Source of the DNA: Dryomyza anilis
Taxonomy: Eukaryota; Arthropoda; Insecta; Diptera; Dryomyzidae
Length of the DNA stretch: 64,000 nucleotides
NCBI GenBank assembly: GCA_951804985.1
Contig: OX638136.1
Coordinates: 7,629,852-7,693,851, forward strand
Direction of reading: 5' to 3'
Shown here: in pieces, positions 1-10,162 of the stretch
Position numbering within the stretch: the first letter of the stretch is position 1
Layout of the letters: each line of letters opens with the position of its first letter
Made by a program: the position numbers and the translations under genes
The notes under the pieces: model-generated
What the model was told of the DNA's origin: nothing
The model's input: the letters and a program-made list of their open reading frames with translations, nothing else
Database searches by the model: none

Positions 1-2
1 CG

Positions 3-611
3 ACGAAACGTCGAAGCGACGCATCCACGCCGACGACACAACAAGAGGTGGCTGGCGCGACAATCAGCGCCCTACAACAACCGAGAGACCAGCAGAGCGT
101 TTCACAGCGGACGGCTGTAACGACTGCGCCATACGAAGAAGCGGAACCAGGGGCACTACAGGTGGATATAACCACACCACGACGGCCATCAACGACGGTT
201 ACATCCCCGCCGAAGACAACGACCAAACCATGGTGTACAGCGGCTGCGCGAAAGGCATATGGGCCTACCAACCACAGCAGTAGCAGCCGTAGCAACAGCA
301 GCGACAGTAGCAGCAGCAGTAGTAGCAGCGGTAACAGCAGCAGTAGCAGCACTGGCCGTGACGAGGCAAGAAGCAGTAGTACCAGACCCAGCATTTCACA
401 GCCGGATGCGAGCGAGGACCGCCCATCCGATGGTACAACTGATCGAGCGGCAGGTGACGAGGTACCACCAGAGGTATTGGCAGTAGTTAGGGCCGTGAGT
501 CAAAACCGGCGAGACCACAAGCCAATGTCCACCATCCGTCGGATAAAAGGACGTCGATACCGCATCAGGATCAATGGCTCGGGAGGGGCGACCGTCATTG
601 AACTGAGGTAG
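3..611 (+). CDS. C-terminal end of an LTR-retroelement ORF, partial
   Basis: The frame is open from the window edge to a stop at 609-611, so this is the 3' part of a larger ORF and no start codon should be assigned. The middle (about 270-350) is a low-complexity serine tract from AGC/AGT codons. The end is basic (RRIKGRRYRIRI) and closes with GGATVIELR. It lies 34 bp upstream of a purine run and an LTR, so it is most likely the last ORF of that retroelement. No protease, RT, RNase H or integrase motif falls inside the window, so the superfamily cannot be named. The serine run is repeat-expanded and not evidence of function. Confidence 0.55.
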   Translation, partial: TKRRSDASTPTTQQEVAGATISALQQPRDQQSVSQRTAVTTAPYEEAEPGALQVDITTPRRPSTTVTSPPKTTTKPWCTAAARKAYGPTNHSSSSRSNSSDSSSSSSSSGNSSSSSTGRDEARSSSTRPSISQPDASEDRPSDGTTDRAAGDEVPPEVLAVVRAVSQNRRDHKPMSTIRRIKGRRYRIRINGSGGATVIELR

Positions 612-635
612 GCTGCCTTCTTTCTCAACCGAAGT

Positions 636-645
636 AAAGGGGGGG
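636..645 (+). other. Polypurine tract
   Basis: An A/G-only run (aaaggggggg) directly abuts the TG start of the LTR. This is the expected position of the plus-strand primer of an LTR retroelement and fixes the element as plus-strand with this being its 3' LTR. Confidence 0.65.
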
Positions 646-774
646 TGTGACGGTACCATTTTGAGGCGTCAAATGGCGACCGCACATTCACGGCGGATCC
701 AAGCAATCGGCTTCGACGTCAACGCCGTCGAACCAAACACGGCGCAGAGCATCGAATTAATACCAACGAGCTAA

Positions 775-936
775 AGCTCACCAGTGAGCTTGGCTACAAA
801 GTGTCACTCATACACTCTCACTGGTGAGAGAATTAGCAGACACCAACGGCCAGAACATACAATTGTGTCACCAACACAGGCGCACCAGTGAGCGAAGCGG
901 CAAAGTGTTACGAATACACACTCACTGGTGAGCGCG
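775..936 (+). repeat. Duplicated palindrome-pair module in the LTR U3
   Basis: Four copies of an imperfect palindrome, CTCACCAGTGAG or its variant CTCACTGGTGAG, lie at about 777, 817, 882 and 921. They are arranged as two copies of a ~55-bp module (palindrome, CAAAGTGT spacer, palindrome) about 105 bp apart and upstream of the TATA box. The position and dyad symmetry suggest binding sites for a dimeric factor; this is inference. Confidence 0.55.
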
Positions 937-1034
937 CATCACCGATACACAGACGTAGCAAAGCTACAGAATCGTGGGCAACAATCCACCAACGGTTGGG
1001 CAACAAAGCACCAACGCTTCACCAACCAATGGCC

Positions 1035-1041
1035 TATAAAA
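1035..1041 (+). promoter_or_regulatory. TATA box of the LTR
   Basis: TATAAAA in the context ggcctataaaaggc, about 390 bp into the LTR and downstream of the palindrome modules. This is the usual place for an RNA polymerase II promoter at the end of U3. Confidence 0.55.
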
Positions 1042-1107
1042 GGCATTGCACGAGGGAAATCTCGCTCTCTCTGTTCCTGACTTCGTGACTGAATAGCTGC
1101 ATCGTTA

Positions 1108-1197
1108 CCCTGGGTGTGTTTTTAATTAAACCGTATCGGGGGACTTTGCCAAGCGTGTCACCCTGAGTGTGTTTTTAATTAAACCGTAGCGGGGGAC
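1108..1197 (+). repeat. 53-bp-period tandem duplication in the LTR
   Basis: Two ~37-bp copies (1108-1144 and 1161-1197) share CCCTGRGTGTGTTTTTAATT followed by AAACCGTAKCGGGGGAC and differ at only two positions. They lie just after the presumed transcription start, in R/U5. Confidence 0.7.
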
Positions 1198-1385
1198 ACG
1201 TGGACCAAACGTGACTTAACTGACTAGAGTTTCCGTCCTGGTTATGGACCCAGGACATATCAAACAGTTCCTGCAAACACATCGCATCGAGTAAGTCTGG
1301 TTGAAACACATATTTCAGCGAGAACGAGCGAGGAGCATCGAGTGCATCAGGCAGGACGCTGCCTCATCATAAGTAGAATGAATTA

Positions 1386-1407
1386 AATAAAGATATAATG
1401 AAATAAA
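1386..1407 (+). promoter_or_regulatory. Tandem poly(A) signals of the LTR
   Basis: AATAAA occurs at 1386-1391 and 1402-1407 in a 16-bp direct duplication (AAATAAAGATATAATG). These are the likely 3'-end processing signals of the retroelement transcript. Confidence 0.5.
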
Positions 1408-1577
1408 GATATAATGAAATCATAACCACTTTGCGTACGGCGTATTTATTTGGTATTGAGGGTTTCCCTTGCAAATATAAATTTTTGTAATGCACGGACT
1501 TCTGGAGCCCGCTAAGCTATCCCAGCTCTGAACCCGGAAACCGGACCGTTACAACATTGTCTTTTTCAAAAATTTTT

Positions 1578-2407
1578 TTAATTTGAAATTTTATGGGTAG
1601 AATGGTACATTGATATTTTTTTTTCAGTGACTTGCAATTGACCTAAACTTAAATTAGGTCCAATTTCATAATCAATATCGAAATTTGTCACTTCTTCTAA
1701 CAAATTCCGCTTTTTCAACAATAATGTAAGTTTATGATCTGTACAATTTTTATTAAGTACCTTAGAAACATCTTTTAAAATGTTTTCAATTTCACATTTA
1801 CTTACATTATTTGTACAATATCCGTCAAATATTTTTTTTAAAAAGTTAATAATGGATGAAGCATAAAATTTTTAAAATCTGTAATTATAGACATTACATC
1901 TTTTCGAGACAAATTGTTCTTATTGTTAAGTCCCAAAACAATAGACAAAATTGCATTTTGCAGTTCATCTAATATGTTTTTAAATTAAACGACTCACCAA
2001 AGTTACAGTTGCAGCAGCGACGGAGGCGAAGAAGATGATGGCAGCTGCAGCAACGACCGAGACAAAGAAGATGATGATGGTAGCGCCAGCAACGTCGGAG
2101 GTGAAGCTAATGATGGAAGCACCAGCAATGACGATGAAGATGCGGAGTGCGGCAGCAACGACGAATGCTGGAATAACTCAGCGTGTTTTTTTACTGTATG
2201 TCTTTTGAAAGTATAAAAATTATTAAATTTTTGTCTACAAGAACGTACAGTACAAATAAATGAACTGTAAGTGGTACATTTATGCTTCACTTTTAAATGA
2301 ATAAAATAAATACCTGATGAAATAAAATAATTCGAGCACTTAAAGCAACGAAACATGTTGACACCGTCAAATTTCACAAACAATGTGAAAAAAAAACAAA
2401 TCGACAC
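1578..2407 (-). pseudogene. Decayed C2H2 zinc-finger ORF, probably transposon-derived
   Basis: The N-terminal ORF (2003-2407) has two C2H2 fingers. The first is CFKC, 12 residues, H, 4 residues, H; the second is C, 4 residues, C, 12 residues, HTVKKH. A Ser/Leu-rich tail follows, encoded by a degenerate ~36-bp GAAGATGATG-type repeat. After the stop at 2003, coding potential resumes in another frame at about 1970-1835 (ILDELQNAILSIVLGLNN...) and in a third frame at about 1830-1578 (KKIFDGYCTNNVSKCEIENI..., ending KISN stop), so at least two lesions separate the parts. The paired fingers followed by a Leu/Asn-rich helical region recall large orphan, repeat-associated zinc-finger proteins common in insect genomes. 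That assignment is from memory and is not certain. Confidence 0.5.
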
Positions 2408-2486
2408 TAACGCGTTATTAACAAAGCGAAAAACAAATCGACACTAACGCGTTATTAGCAAAGCGAAAAACAAACCGACACTAACG
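2391..2486. repeat. 37-bp tandem repeat, ~2.6 copies
   Basis: Unit about gcgaaaaacaaatcgacac followed by taacgcgttattaacaaa, repeated with few substitutions (Y in aaaYcgac, R in attaRcaaa). The first copy overlaps the N-terminal end of the zinc-finger remnant. Confidence 0.8.
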
Positions 2487-2680
2487 ATTCTGGCTACCAC
2501 TGAAGTTCAGTTTAATTTTCGAGAACAATCTGACGATAAGTGTTGCGTATGACGAAAAACAAAGGGTAGCGAAAAGAAAGAGTACGCAAAAACGCAACTT
2601 TTGTGACTACAATAACAAATATTTATCAAAACAGAATTAATATATGTTGTAGCCAAATTTCGTGTTCCAAGGCGTAGCTA

Positions 2681-2938
<258 letters not shown>

Positions 2939-2940
<2 letters not shown>

Positions 2941-3719
2941 TATTAAATTTCTGCCGCAACTAAATACGAACATAAAAAATATTATCATGTAGATTATAAA
3001 AAAAAGTATGTAAACCTTCCTCTCATTATTTGTTTTTTTTTTTTTTGCGAAATTCGCTCAATGGCATATAGAACAAATCATGACGTGATATTTCAGCTGA
3101 AAACATTTGTATTTGTATACCTTATTTTTAAAGTATAACATTCGACGTAATTTCTTATAACTTTAAAACTACAATTTATAAAAACTCTTCAAGTGTTTTT
3201 TCTCTAACAAAAAGTACAAAATCGACATTTTCGACAAAAATCAAACGACTATCCGATAACAAAAACATTTAATTGGCTTTAAGTAAACAAATAACAAAAT
3301 CGTATATATCAGAATTAATAGTACCTTTTGTTCTGAATTATTATACAAATTTATTAAAAAATACGTACTACTGAAAGCAACACTGTAGCGTTTTCCGATC
3401 TGCTGTTGCATGTCGCAGATCTGTGTTACACGGCAACAACAACTCAGCGTGCTTTTTGCAACAAGAATAAAAACGTTACAATAACAAAATACACGCAAAA
3501 CTAAAACAAGCCTTACAAAACCTACGCTATTATGCAACGCAGCTGCAGATGGAAACAGGTTTTCGTTTGATTTGATTTGTTTGATTTGATTTGTCGTTGA
3601 AGACTCAACTTTTCGTCTACACTCTTTGTGCCACTTCGCAGTAACCGAACAATTGTTTCATTTAATCGTATTTATGTGTATTAATTTTAAGTTGTGGTAA
3701 CAAAGAACTGCAATGATTC
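2939..3719. other. AT-rich interval, nothing recognised
   Basis: No credible coding region or named repeat was recognised. A short TTTGATTTGA-type microsatellite lies at about 3565-3595. The largest open frame (98 codons, minus strand, 3241-3537) has no recognisable motif. Confidence 0.5.
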
Positions 3720-3935
3720 TATAATGTTAGTGTTCTTCAATATGATGAAACGTATTCTTCACATGCCGTTCATCATATTGAAGAACATTTTTTCGACAAA
3801 ATTCAAGCGTTCATCATATTTATGATAGCATTCATAACATTGATGTCGTTAGTCATTAATATTATGAATGGTTCTTCAATGCAATGAATCATGGTTTGAA
3901 GAACGAAATTCATCAATATGATGTACATTTTTTTT
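3720..3935. repeat. Foldback cluster of TTCATCATATTGAAGAAC repeats
   Basis: An 18-bp perfect inverted repeat has arms 3732-3749 and 3769-3786 with a 19-bp spacer. Three or more degenerate copies of the same word follow (about 3811, 3880, 3898-3922). The cluster ends against the truncated end of the RTE element at about 3942. It could be a small foldback MITE into which the LINE end has fused; no terminal duplication was found. Confidence 0.6.
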
Positions 3936-3941
3936 TCTGTG

Positions 3942-4557
3942 TAGCCAGCGATGACGCTGCATCTTGATGCGCTTGACTATGTCAATGTCGTCGAATAACT
4001 CACACAGCGCATGGTTCATCCTGATTCGATACTCGTTAGCAAAGCAGATAGGGCCAAAGATTTTACGGATAATCTTTCTCTCGAACGCTCCCAGTACTCT
4101 CTCATCGGTGGTGGCCAGCGTCCATGTTTCTACACCATAAAGTAGGACGGGCATGATGAGTGACTTGTAGAGCGTTATTTTTGTCCGGCGAGAGAGGGCT
4201 CTGCTTCTCAATTGCCTACTGACGTCGTTGTTGACGCACGGGCTCTTTTTTGCTTGTTGACACAAGGAACTTCGTCTTGTCCTCGTTCACCGCTGGACCC
4301 ATTCGACGCGACTCTTTCTCCAATCTGGAGAATGCTGCGCTGACTGCTACTGTGCTCCTGCCACTGATATCAATATCGTCGGCATATGCGAGCAGCATGA
4401 CACTTTTGTTGAGGATAGTGCCGCTTTGACGGAGTTCGGCAGCTCGAACTATTTTCTCCATCAAAAAGTTAAAAAAAATCGCACGATGGGGAGTCACCCT
4501 GTCTGAAACCTCGTTCGGTATGAAATGGCTCGGAGAGGTCTTTTCCTATTCTCACTG
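3942..4557 (-). pseudogene. RTE reverse transcriptase palm and C-terminal segment
   Basis: A frame at 4557-4490 encodes the pre-palm segment. The 4497-4216 frame carries the catalytic LAYADDIDI motif and NEDKTKFLVSTSK. Then comes a deletion junction (about 4220), followed by SRQLRSRALSRRTKITLYKS and GVETWTLATTDERVLGAFERKI. The homology stops after RIKMQRHRWL, where the GHVERM and RGRP..RW motifs present in the 15.6-kb copy would begin. Two separate deletions and the 3' truncation make this non-functional. Confidence 0.82.
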
Positions 4558-5607
4558 AGCAACGTGTGTTGTCGATAGAACCTTGTATGCGATATTGAGT
4601 AGGCTGATCCCACGGTAGTTGGCGCAGATAGTGGGATCCCCTTTCTTAAGGATTGGGCAGAGTACACTGAGGTTCCAGTCACTTGGCATGCTTTCATCCG
4701 ACCATATTCTACTTACGAGCTCGTGCATGCTCTCTATTAGCTCTTCGCCTCCGGTCTTAAACAATTCAGCAGGCATGCCATCAGCACCTGCGGCTTTGTT
4801 GTTTTTCAGCCGAGCAATGGCTGTTCTGACCTCGTCATGGTCGGGTGGCGGAATCTCAACATCGTCATCAAGTACTGGGGTTGCCGGGTTTACTTCTCTA
4901 TCGATGGAATTGCGGTCATCATCACCGGCCCATATTTTCAGTGTGCTCTGGATATCTGTCACTAGATTTCTTATTTTCTCGAAGAATTTTCGAGCCTCAT
5001 TCCTGTCCCCATGCATCTCAATCTCCTCACACTCACGTCTTTCTGCCTCGCTTTTTTTACGCCTGAAAATACGTCTCTCTTCCCTCCTCTTCTCTTTGTA
5101 TCGCTCCTTCGCAGCTCGCGTAGCTACTGACTGCAGGGTGGATTTGTACGCAGCGTCTTTCTCTGCAGTGACCGCGCGACACTCTTGGTCATACCACTGA
5201 TTCCTCAGGGGGCGTTGGAATCCAAGCTCCTCTTCGGCAGCCGAACGCATAGAGCAGGAGATATGATTCCACTGCGCGCTTATATCATCGAGAGGAGGAG
5301 TGCTTTGTCTAAGCAGGTGTGGAAGTCGAGTGGAAAAGGCTTGCGTTGTCTGTTGTGATTGCAGCTTTCTCTGCGTTCGGTTCCGCACGTTCTTCGCAGC
5401 GCTTAAGCGTGTGCGGACCTTGGCTGCTACAAAGTAATGATCCGAGTCGATATTGGCACCTCGGATAGTGCGTACGTCCATCACGCTCGAAGCGTGCCTT
5501 CCGTCAATCACAACGTGATCAATTTGATTTCGAGTTTTTTGATCGGGCGACAACCATGTGGCCTTGTGGATATCGAAATGTTCGAATCTAGTGCTACTAA
5601 CTACCAT
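4558..5607 (-). pseudogene. RTE linker and N-terminal reverse transcriptase
   Basis: The frame begins in the end of the EN domain (QIDHVVIDGRH, then IDSDHYFV with the SDH catalytic motif), runs through a basic coiled linker (KRREERRIFRRKKSEAER), and enters RT (LKNNKAAGADGMPAELFK, PILKKGDPTICANYRGISLL). It is then cut after NIAYKVLST. About 100 residues of RT fingers/palm are missing at this point: the next recognisable RT sequence, equivalent to the segment ending RQGD, starts immediately afterwards in another frame. Confidence 0.82.
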
Positions 5608-5668
5608 GTTTCGTGCTGCGGCGCAGTCGATTAGCCTCGTTCCGTTATCGGAAGTGTTGGCATGGAGG

Positions 5669-6300
5669 CTAAATTTTCCAATAGATGGCTTCTCTGCCCA
5701 CCTTGGCGTTAAAATCGACTAGCACGATTTTGATATCGTGGCGGGAGCAGCGCTCGTATTCGTTGTCTAGGCGCTCGTAGAAGCGCTCTTTTGTCTCGTC
5801 ATCTTTCTGGTTTGTCGTAGCGTGTGCACAAATTAGGCTGATAAGGAAATATTTAGCCTTGATGCGGATTGTTGCCAGCCTTTCGTCCACGGGCGTGAAC
5901 CTAGAGACAAGGTGGCGTAGTCTCTTGCCGACCACAAATCCACATCCAAATTCGTGTCTCTCCGTGGACTCGGATCATTGTAGTAGATATCACAGGACGC
6001 TTGTTTCGAACAGCCTTGTCCCGTCCATCGCATCTCCTGGATAGCGGTGATGTCAGCCTTATATTTTTCGAGGACATCTGCCAGCTGGATAGAGGCACCT
6101 TCCCTATAAAGGGTCCGGATATTCCAGGTGCATATCCGTAAATCATGGTCCTTAAAACGTTTGCGTGGGTCGTCATCGTTGTAATCGGTCGTTATCCGAG
6201 GCTTCTTTTTTGTTTTCATTGGGCGCATAGGTTTTTTTCCGTGGTGGGACCTAAACCCAAAGCACGAACCCTCACTCTGAGGGAGATGCTCGCCACTCAC
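5669..6300 (-). pseudogene. RTE apurinic endonuclease domain, frameshifted
   Basis: This encodes the APE-like endonuclease that nicks the target DNA for target-primed reverse transcription. The motifs visible are TWNIRTLYREGA, AIQEMRWTGQG (catalytic Glu) and VDFNAKVGRE, which takes the place of the usual GDFN motif. The domain is split between two frames (6300-5940 and 5935-5669), with a small rearrangement at about 5965 relative to the copy at 16.7 kb. The last frame ends at 5669 with a stop after AIYWKI, just before the segment that should lead into the RT half. EN motifs of this form (WNVRTLY) are typical of the RTE clade in animals. Confidence 0.8.
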
Positions 6301-6362
6301 TTTAGCCGACTTCTACACCGGGTGGTATAGAGCGCCGTTTCCAGGGACTTCCACGAGGAAGG

Positions 6363-6617
6363 CCCACTCAGACACGTTGCCTTGTGATAATCGCCCCCAT
6401 AGTCCCGAATTTACTGCTACTCGTTGATAATATTGTATCGTTTGTTATGTAATGCTTATTTCTATATTTCTGTTTTTATTGTGAAATGATCCCACTCAGA
6501 CACGTTGCCTTGTGATAATCGCCCCATAGTTCCGAATTTACTGCTACTCGTTGATAATATTGTATCGTTTGTTATGTAATGCTTATTTCTATATTGCTGT
6601 TTAAATTGAGAAATGAT
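6363..6617. repeat. ~128-bp tandem duplication across an RTE/E junction
   Basis: Copy 1 is 6363-6490 and copy 2 is 6491-6617. Each contains the last ~40 bp of the RTE 5' end (cactcagacacgttgcctt...) followed by ~85 bp of the E element's start (ttactgctactcgttgataa...). The duplication therefore arose after the RTE element had come to lie next to E. Confidence 0.85.
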
Positions 6618-7185
6618 ATCAAATTTGTCCAGTGGCGTTAGTGAAAATCATAAAGTTTTGATTAATATTCTATGTAAGCAGCGTGATGGGGTCTCTGTTG
6701 TGCATTTTAATGCTAGAAGCTTAAATTCTCTAAAGTATGACTATCTTAAATATGTGTTTAAAAAGTCTACTGTTGACGTAATTTGTATCTCTGAGACGTG
6801 GCTTAATAATGAAATATCAGACAACTACTATAATTTTTCCAATTATAAGTTGTTTAGAAATAACAGGGTTAATAAAAAGGGTGGTGGAGAAGCGATTTAT
6901 TGTAAATCGTATCTCAACTCTAGACTTGTTAGTAAGTCAAATGGGACTAATATTGAATTCTTAAATGTTGAAATATCGGATAATAATAATACTTCAAAAG
7001 TATTGATTTCTTGCGTTTACAATCCAAATAGATGTTACAGCATGGAACCTTTTTTCTTAGACTTAAATAATTATGTTACAAATTTTGAATTTTATATTAT
7101 ATGTGGTGATTTTAATGTGCATTTACTCTGTAATGACAATGTTTCTAATAGTTTTTGTGACCAAGTGAATGCAGCTAAATTATAA
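6613..7185 (+). pseudogene. Truncated APE endonuclease ORF of a CR1/Jockey-like LINE
   Basis: 190 codons from ATG. The EN motifs are VVHFNARSLNS (Asn), ICISETWLN (catalytic Glu), the KKGGGEAIYCKSYL strand and CGDFNVHLL (Asp/Asn). The frame stops after FCDQVNAAKL, before the SDH motif that completes the active site, and no RT follows. The LINE was therefore cut within EN and its 5' end fused to unrelated AT-rich and minisatellite DNA. Clade assignment is by motif style only. Confidence 0.7.
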
Positions 7186-7299
7186 ATACTCAATTTAATT
7201 TATTGCTTAGAAATATACTCAATGCCATCAAAAATTATTAAATTGAATTTATTTGAATTAATTTGAGTTTTAGCCCTGCAGTAAAAGTTCAAGTGATGA

Positions 7300-7590
7300 T
7301 CATTTCCATGTGAAATTCGCACTCCGGTGCATCATTGGACATTTTTGGTTGAATTTTTTCCAATGTACACAGATTCACATCCTGATGCGTCATTGGAGGT
7401 TTTTGGGTGCATCTGTTCAAATTGATAAAAATTACATTCAAGTACGTCATTGGAATTTTATGTGCGTCTGTTCCAATGGGCATAGATACACAGCCAAGTG
7501 CGTCATTAGAATTTTTTTGGATGAATCTTTTCCAGTGGGATTTACAGAAGCACCCAAGTGCGTAATTGGAACTGTTTTGGATGAATACCA
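7300..7590. repeat. Degenerate ~60-bp GCGTCATTGG minisatellite, E copy 1
   Basis: About five units, each centred on GCGTCATTGG or a variant (gcatcattgg, acgtcattgg, gcgtcattag, gcgtaattgg) and followed by a T-run, GAAT and TTCCAATGGG-like words. This is the same family as the regular array at 23.8-24.3 kb. Confidence 0.7.
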
Positions 7591-7604
7591 GCAAACATTT
7601 TGAG

Positions 7605-8515
7605 TCTTTTAAGACTCCTAAATGTGTCATATTTATGAGTGTTACCCTCATATATGAGCACTTAAAAGAGTCCAAAAAGGTTCCCTCCTGGGTAGAGGGC
7701 CCCATTTTATGAGCCCCAAAAATATTCATATTTCTGACTTTTTTTATTACACCTAAACACTCATATTTTTGAGCACTTAAAAGAGCCATCCCAGCCCCTG
7801 GGTCTCTACCCAGCACCATTTTATGAGCCCAAAAACCCTCATATTTCTGACACTTTTATTACTCCTAAAACACTCATATTTGAGCTCTAAAAAGACAACA
7901 AAAAGGCTACAGAAACTGCGTTTTAAACAGCGCAAAAATCCGCGTATTTTTCATTTTTTTAAATATACTTAAAACATTCACATTTTTGAAAATCTCTAGA
8001 CACCACAATTGCAGAAATATAGAATGTGTCTGAAATGAATCCAACATAGTACATGTTTATGTTTATCTTAGTCGAGACACCCGTGAGAAAATGCATTCAT
8101 TTCAAAAAATCCATTTAATATGTAGGTTTGTCTGTTGAATTTGCACTAATATTTTATTATTTTTCACTCTTAAATTTGATGATTTTATGAGTTTGATTTG
8201 AGGAACTCCTAAAACGCTCATGAATGAGACTCTTTTATGAGTCATATTTTGGAGCGTTCCCAAAACATTCTAAAATATAGAACTTTTATGAGTCTATTTT
8301 CTGAGCGCTCAGAAACAATTTTATTTGTGATGCTTTTAGGAGACTAATTTATGAGGGCTCCTAAATATGATTCTTTTATGAGTAATATATTTGAGAGCTC
8401 TGAAAACAGTCTTAAATGAGATACTTTTAAGAGTCATTTTTCTGAGGGCTCATAAAACACTCAAAAATTGGTCTCCTTTATGACTCCAATTTCAAAGCGC
8501 TCCTAAATTGCTTAA
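7605..8515. repeat. Degenerate ~57-60-bp TTTTATGAG minisatellite, E copy 1
   Basis: Recurring words CTTTTATGAGTC, TTTGAGCGCTC and AAAACATTCT repeat at about 57-60-bp intervals, clearest at 8215-8515. The copies are strongly diverged, indicating age. Confidence 0.65.
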
Positions 8516-8690
8516 TGGGATCAGTGGCATTACAGTAGCACCCAAGCGCGTCATTGAAACTTTATTTGGATAAATCTGTTCCAGTGGCATTCAATCCAGA
8601 AGCAATCAAGTGCGTCATTGAAACTTAACCTAACTTCGTCACTGGACATTTTTTTGACAAATTTGTTCCATTGGAATTTGAATGAATCGG
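8515..8690. repeat. GCGTCATTG minisatellite, second block, E copy 1
   Basis: Three units (gcgcgtcattgaaac, gtgcgtcattgaaac, cttcgtcactggacattt) with the T-run and GTTCCATTGGAATTTG flank of the family consensus. Confidence 0.65.
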
Positions 8691-9395
8691 TTTTCAAATT
8701 CATCATCTGTGAAGTTTGTGCTACAAGATCTCATCCATGGTTTTTAAAAGTGACGCAAAATTATAAATTTTTCTAAAGTGATTTATAATTGCACTTCAAA
8801 TGCAAGTAAAACCCGGATGCGAATTGATATCGCGAAGCGGTTTTCGACTTCATCATCTGAGAGGTTTCTCCTCAAATACATAAAAATAATGTTTTACCGC
8901 GAACCTACTTGAGGTTCCCAAAAAAAAAATCTAAATTCGGTACACCTACCCATTTCAAGATTCGTGTAACCTGGTGACCTATGTACCACTTTGAATGGTA
9001 ACCGCACACACTATCACATATGTGTAGGGTATTTATAGTCTTCTTAGACCGACAATAATTTTCACAATTCTTACTAACAGCATCAAACCAACTATTACAA
9101 TATCCCTACTTTAAAATTTCCCATGTGATCTACCGTCCTAGATCAATTCGTTTAAATTTTAAAATATATTTTAATATTTTACAATATCACGATATTTCCA
9201 ATGTGGACGGACGGATGTATGAGGTTACACAAATACGGAAGGAATTGTACGGCCACACAAAAATATTATATGAATTTCTGTGGAATAGTGATTATTTCAT
9301 AATGATTATTTCAAATAAAATAGAAATACATTTCAAAAATAGTGTTCAGAAAAATATCAGGTATATCCAATAGATCACTTCACGGCAGTTAATCG

Positions 9396-10089
9396 GCTTT
9401 GTGTCGCAATTTCGAAAAGTGTTGCAAATTTTCGAAAACACCTCATCTTCTATCTTTAGATATTTAGAGTCTTTGGACACCACTCACCTTCACTAAAAGT
9501 TACAAACTAATAGTTCATAATGTTACCAGCACTAATATAAATATCGGTTTTAAGGGATTCTGAAATTTATCCAAAAATTGGTCCAGACAAGTTTTTTAGA
9601 AAACGCCGCCTCTTCAAAGTGGGAAAATACGTTTTTCAACCAATATATTTTTATATTTACTCTTAGATAATGTGGCTCAAATTTGCAAATTGATTAGTTA
9701 AAATTTAATTATTTATGGTATACTTAAAGTTGAACGTGTTTTTTACCAAATTTTCAAGAAAATTTGACTTTGATTTGTAATATCTTCTCCACTATTAAAG
9801 ATAGGGGATTGCTTCTTTGTTTGTTTGGTACGTACTTATGCACGTTAATCCGTTTATAGACCATTTAATGGTATGCTCAAAAAAATACTATTTTTGAAAA
9901 AAAAAATCCTATGTTTTCGCACTTGTTACCACTAATTATGACCCATTACGGTGGACAAATTATTTGAAATTTGTATGGTTTATTTTAGTGGCTAAAGTTA
10001 ATAGTTTGAGCAAAAACAAAAGAAAAAAGTTATTTTCAAAAAACCGCACAAAAAAACTTGAAAGATGTTTGGTTCTTTTGTTTTAATTT
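9396..10089. other. AT-rich interval between the two E copies
   Basis: No credible ORF, terminal repeat or tandem repeat was recognised. It separates two homologous ~3-kb units, so it may be unique sequence or an older insertion. Confidence 0.45.
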
Positions 10090-10162
10090 ACTGCTACTCG
10101 TTGATAATATTGTATCGTTTGTTATGTAATGCTTATTTCTATATTTCTGTTTTTATTGTGAA

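Larger units (their letters stand above)
646..1553 (+). mobile_element. 3' LTR, 908 bp, unclassified LTR retroelement
   Basis: The LTR starts TGTGACGG just after the purine tract and ends CCGTTACA, an 8-bp terminal inverted repeat with one mismatch. Inside are a TATA box (1035-1041), two AATAAA signals near 1386 and 1402, and two internal duplications (775-936 and 1108-1197). The 5' LTR and most of the body lie outside the window. The length and TG..CA ends fit a Ty3/gypsy or Bel/Pao element, which cannot be separated here. No target-site duplication can be tested. Confidence 0.75.
3942..6400 (-). mobile_element. RTE-type non-LTR retrotransposon, degenerate copy 1
   Basis: Read on the minus strand the order is APE endonuclease (about 6240-5670), linker and N-terminal RT (5607-4558), RT palm with YADD (about 4400), then the C-terminal segment. 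The 5' end (high coordinates) is gacta..ggcgattatcacaa-type sequence shared with the second copy at 17.2 kb. The 3' end is lost at about 3942, so the C-terminal GRP..RW motif and the simple-repeat tail are missing. There is an internal RT deletion near 4558 and a second deletion near 4216. It cannot mobilise itself. Confidence 0.85.
6410..9395 (+). mobile_element. Composite repeat E, copy 1
   Basis: A ~3-kb unit beginning ttactgctactcgttgataa. It contains a 5' LINE fragment with a start codon and truncated endonuclease, a degenerate GCGTCATTGG minisatellite, a TTTTATGAG minisatellite, a second GCGTCATTGG block and an AT-rich tail ending near cacttcacggcagt. The same order recurs at 10090-12800. 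No terminal repeats or transposase were seen, so it is either a non-autonomous element or a segmentally duplicated relic. Confidence 0.65.

Noticed and set aside
259..486. Alternative frames with poly-Ala/Val or poly-Cys over the serine tract near the left end
   Set aside because: Shadow frames of a CAG/AGC-type repeat; the serine frame is the one continuous with the window edge and the retroelement context.
9125..9373. 82-codon plus-strand ORF in the E tail
   Set aside because: The homologous region in E copy 2 (about 12425-12790) does not keep the frame; AT-rich composition explains it.
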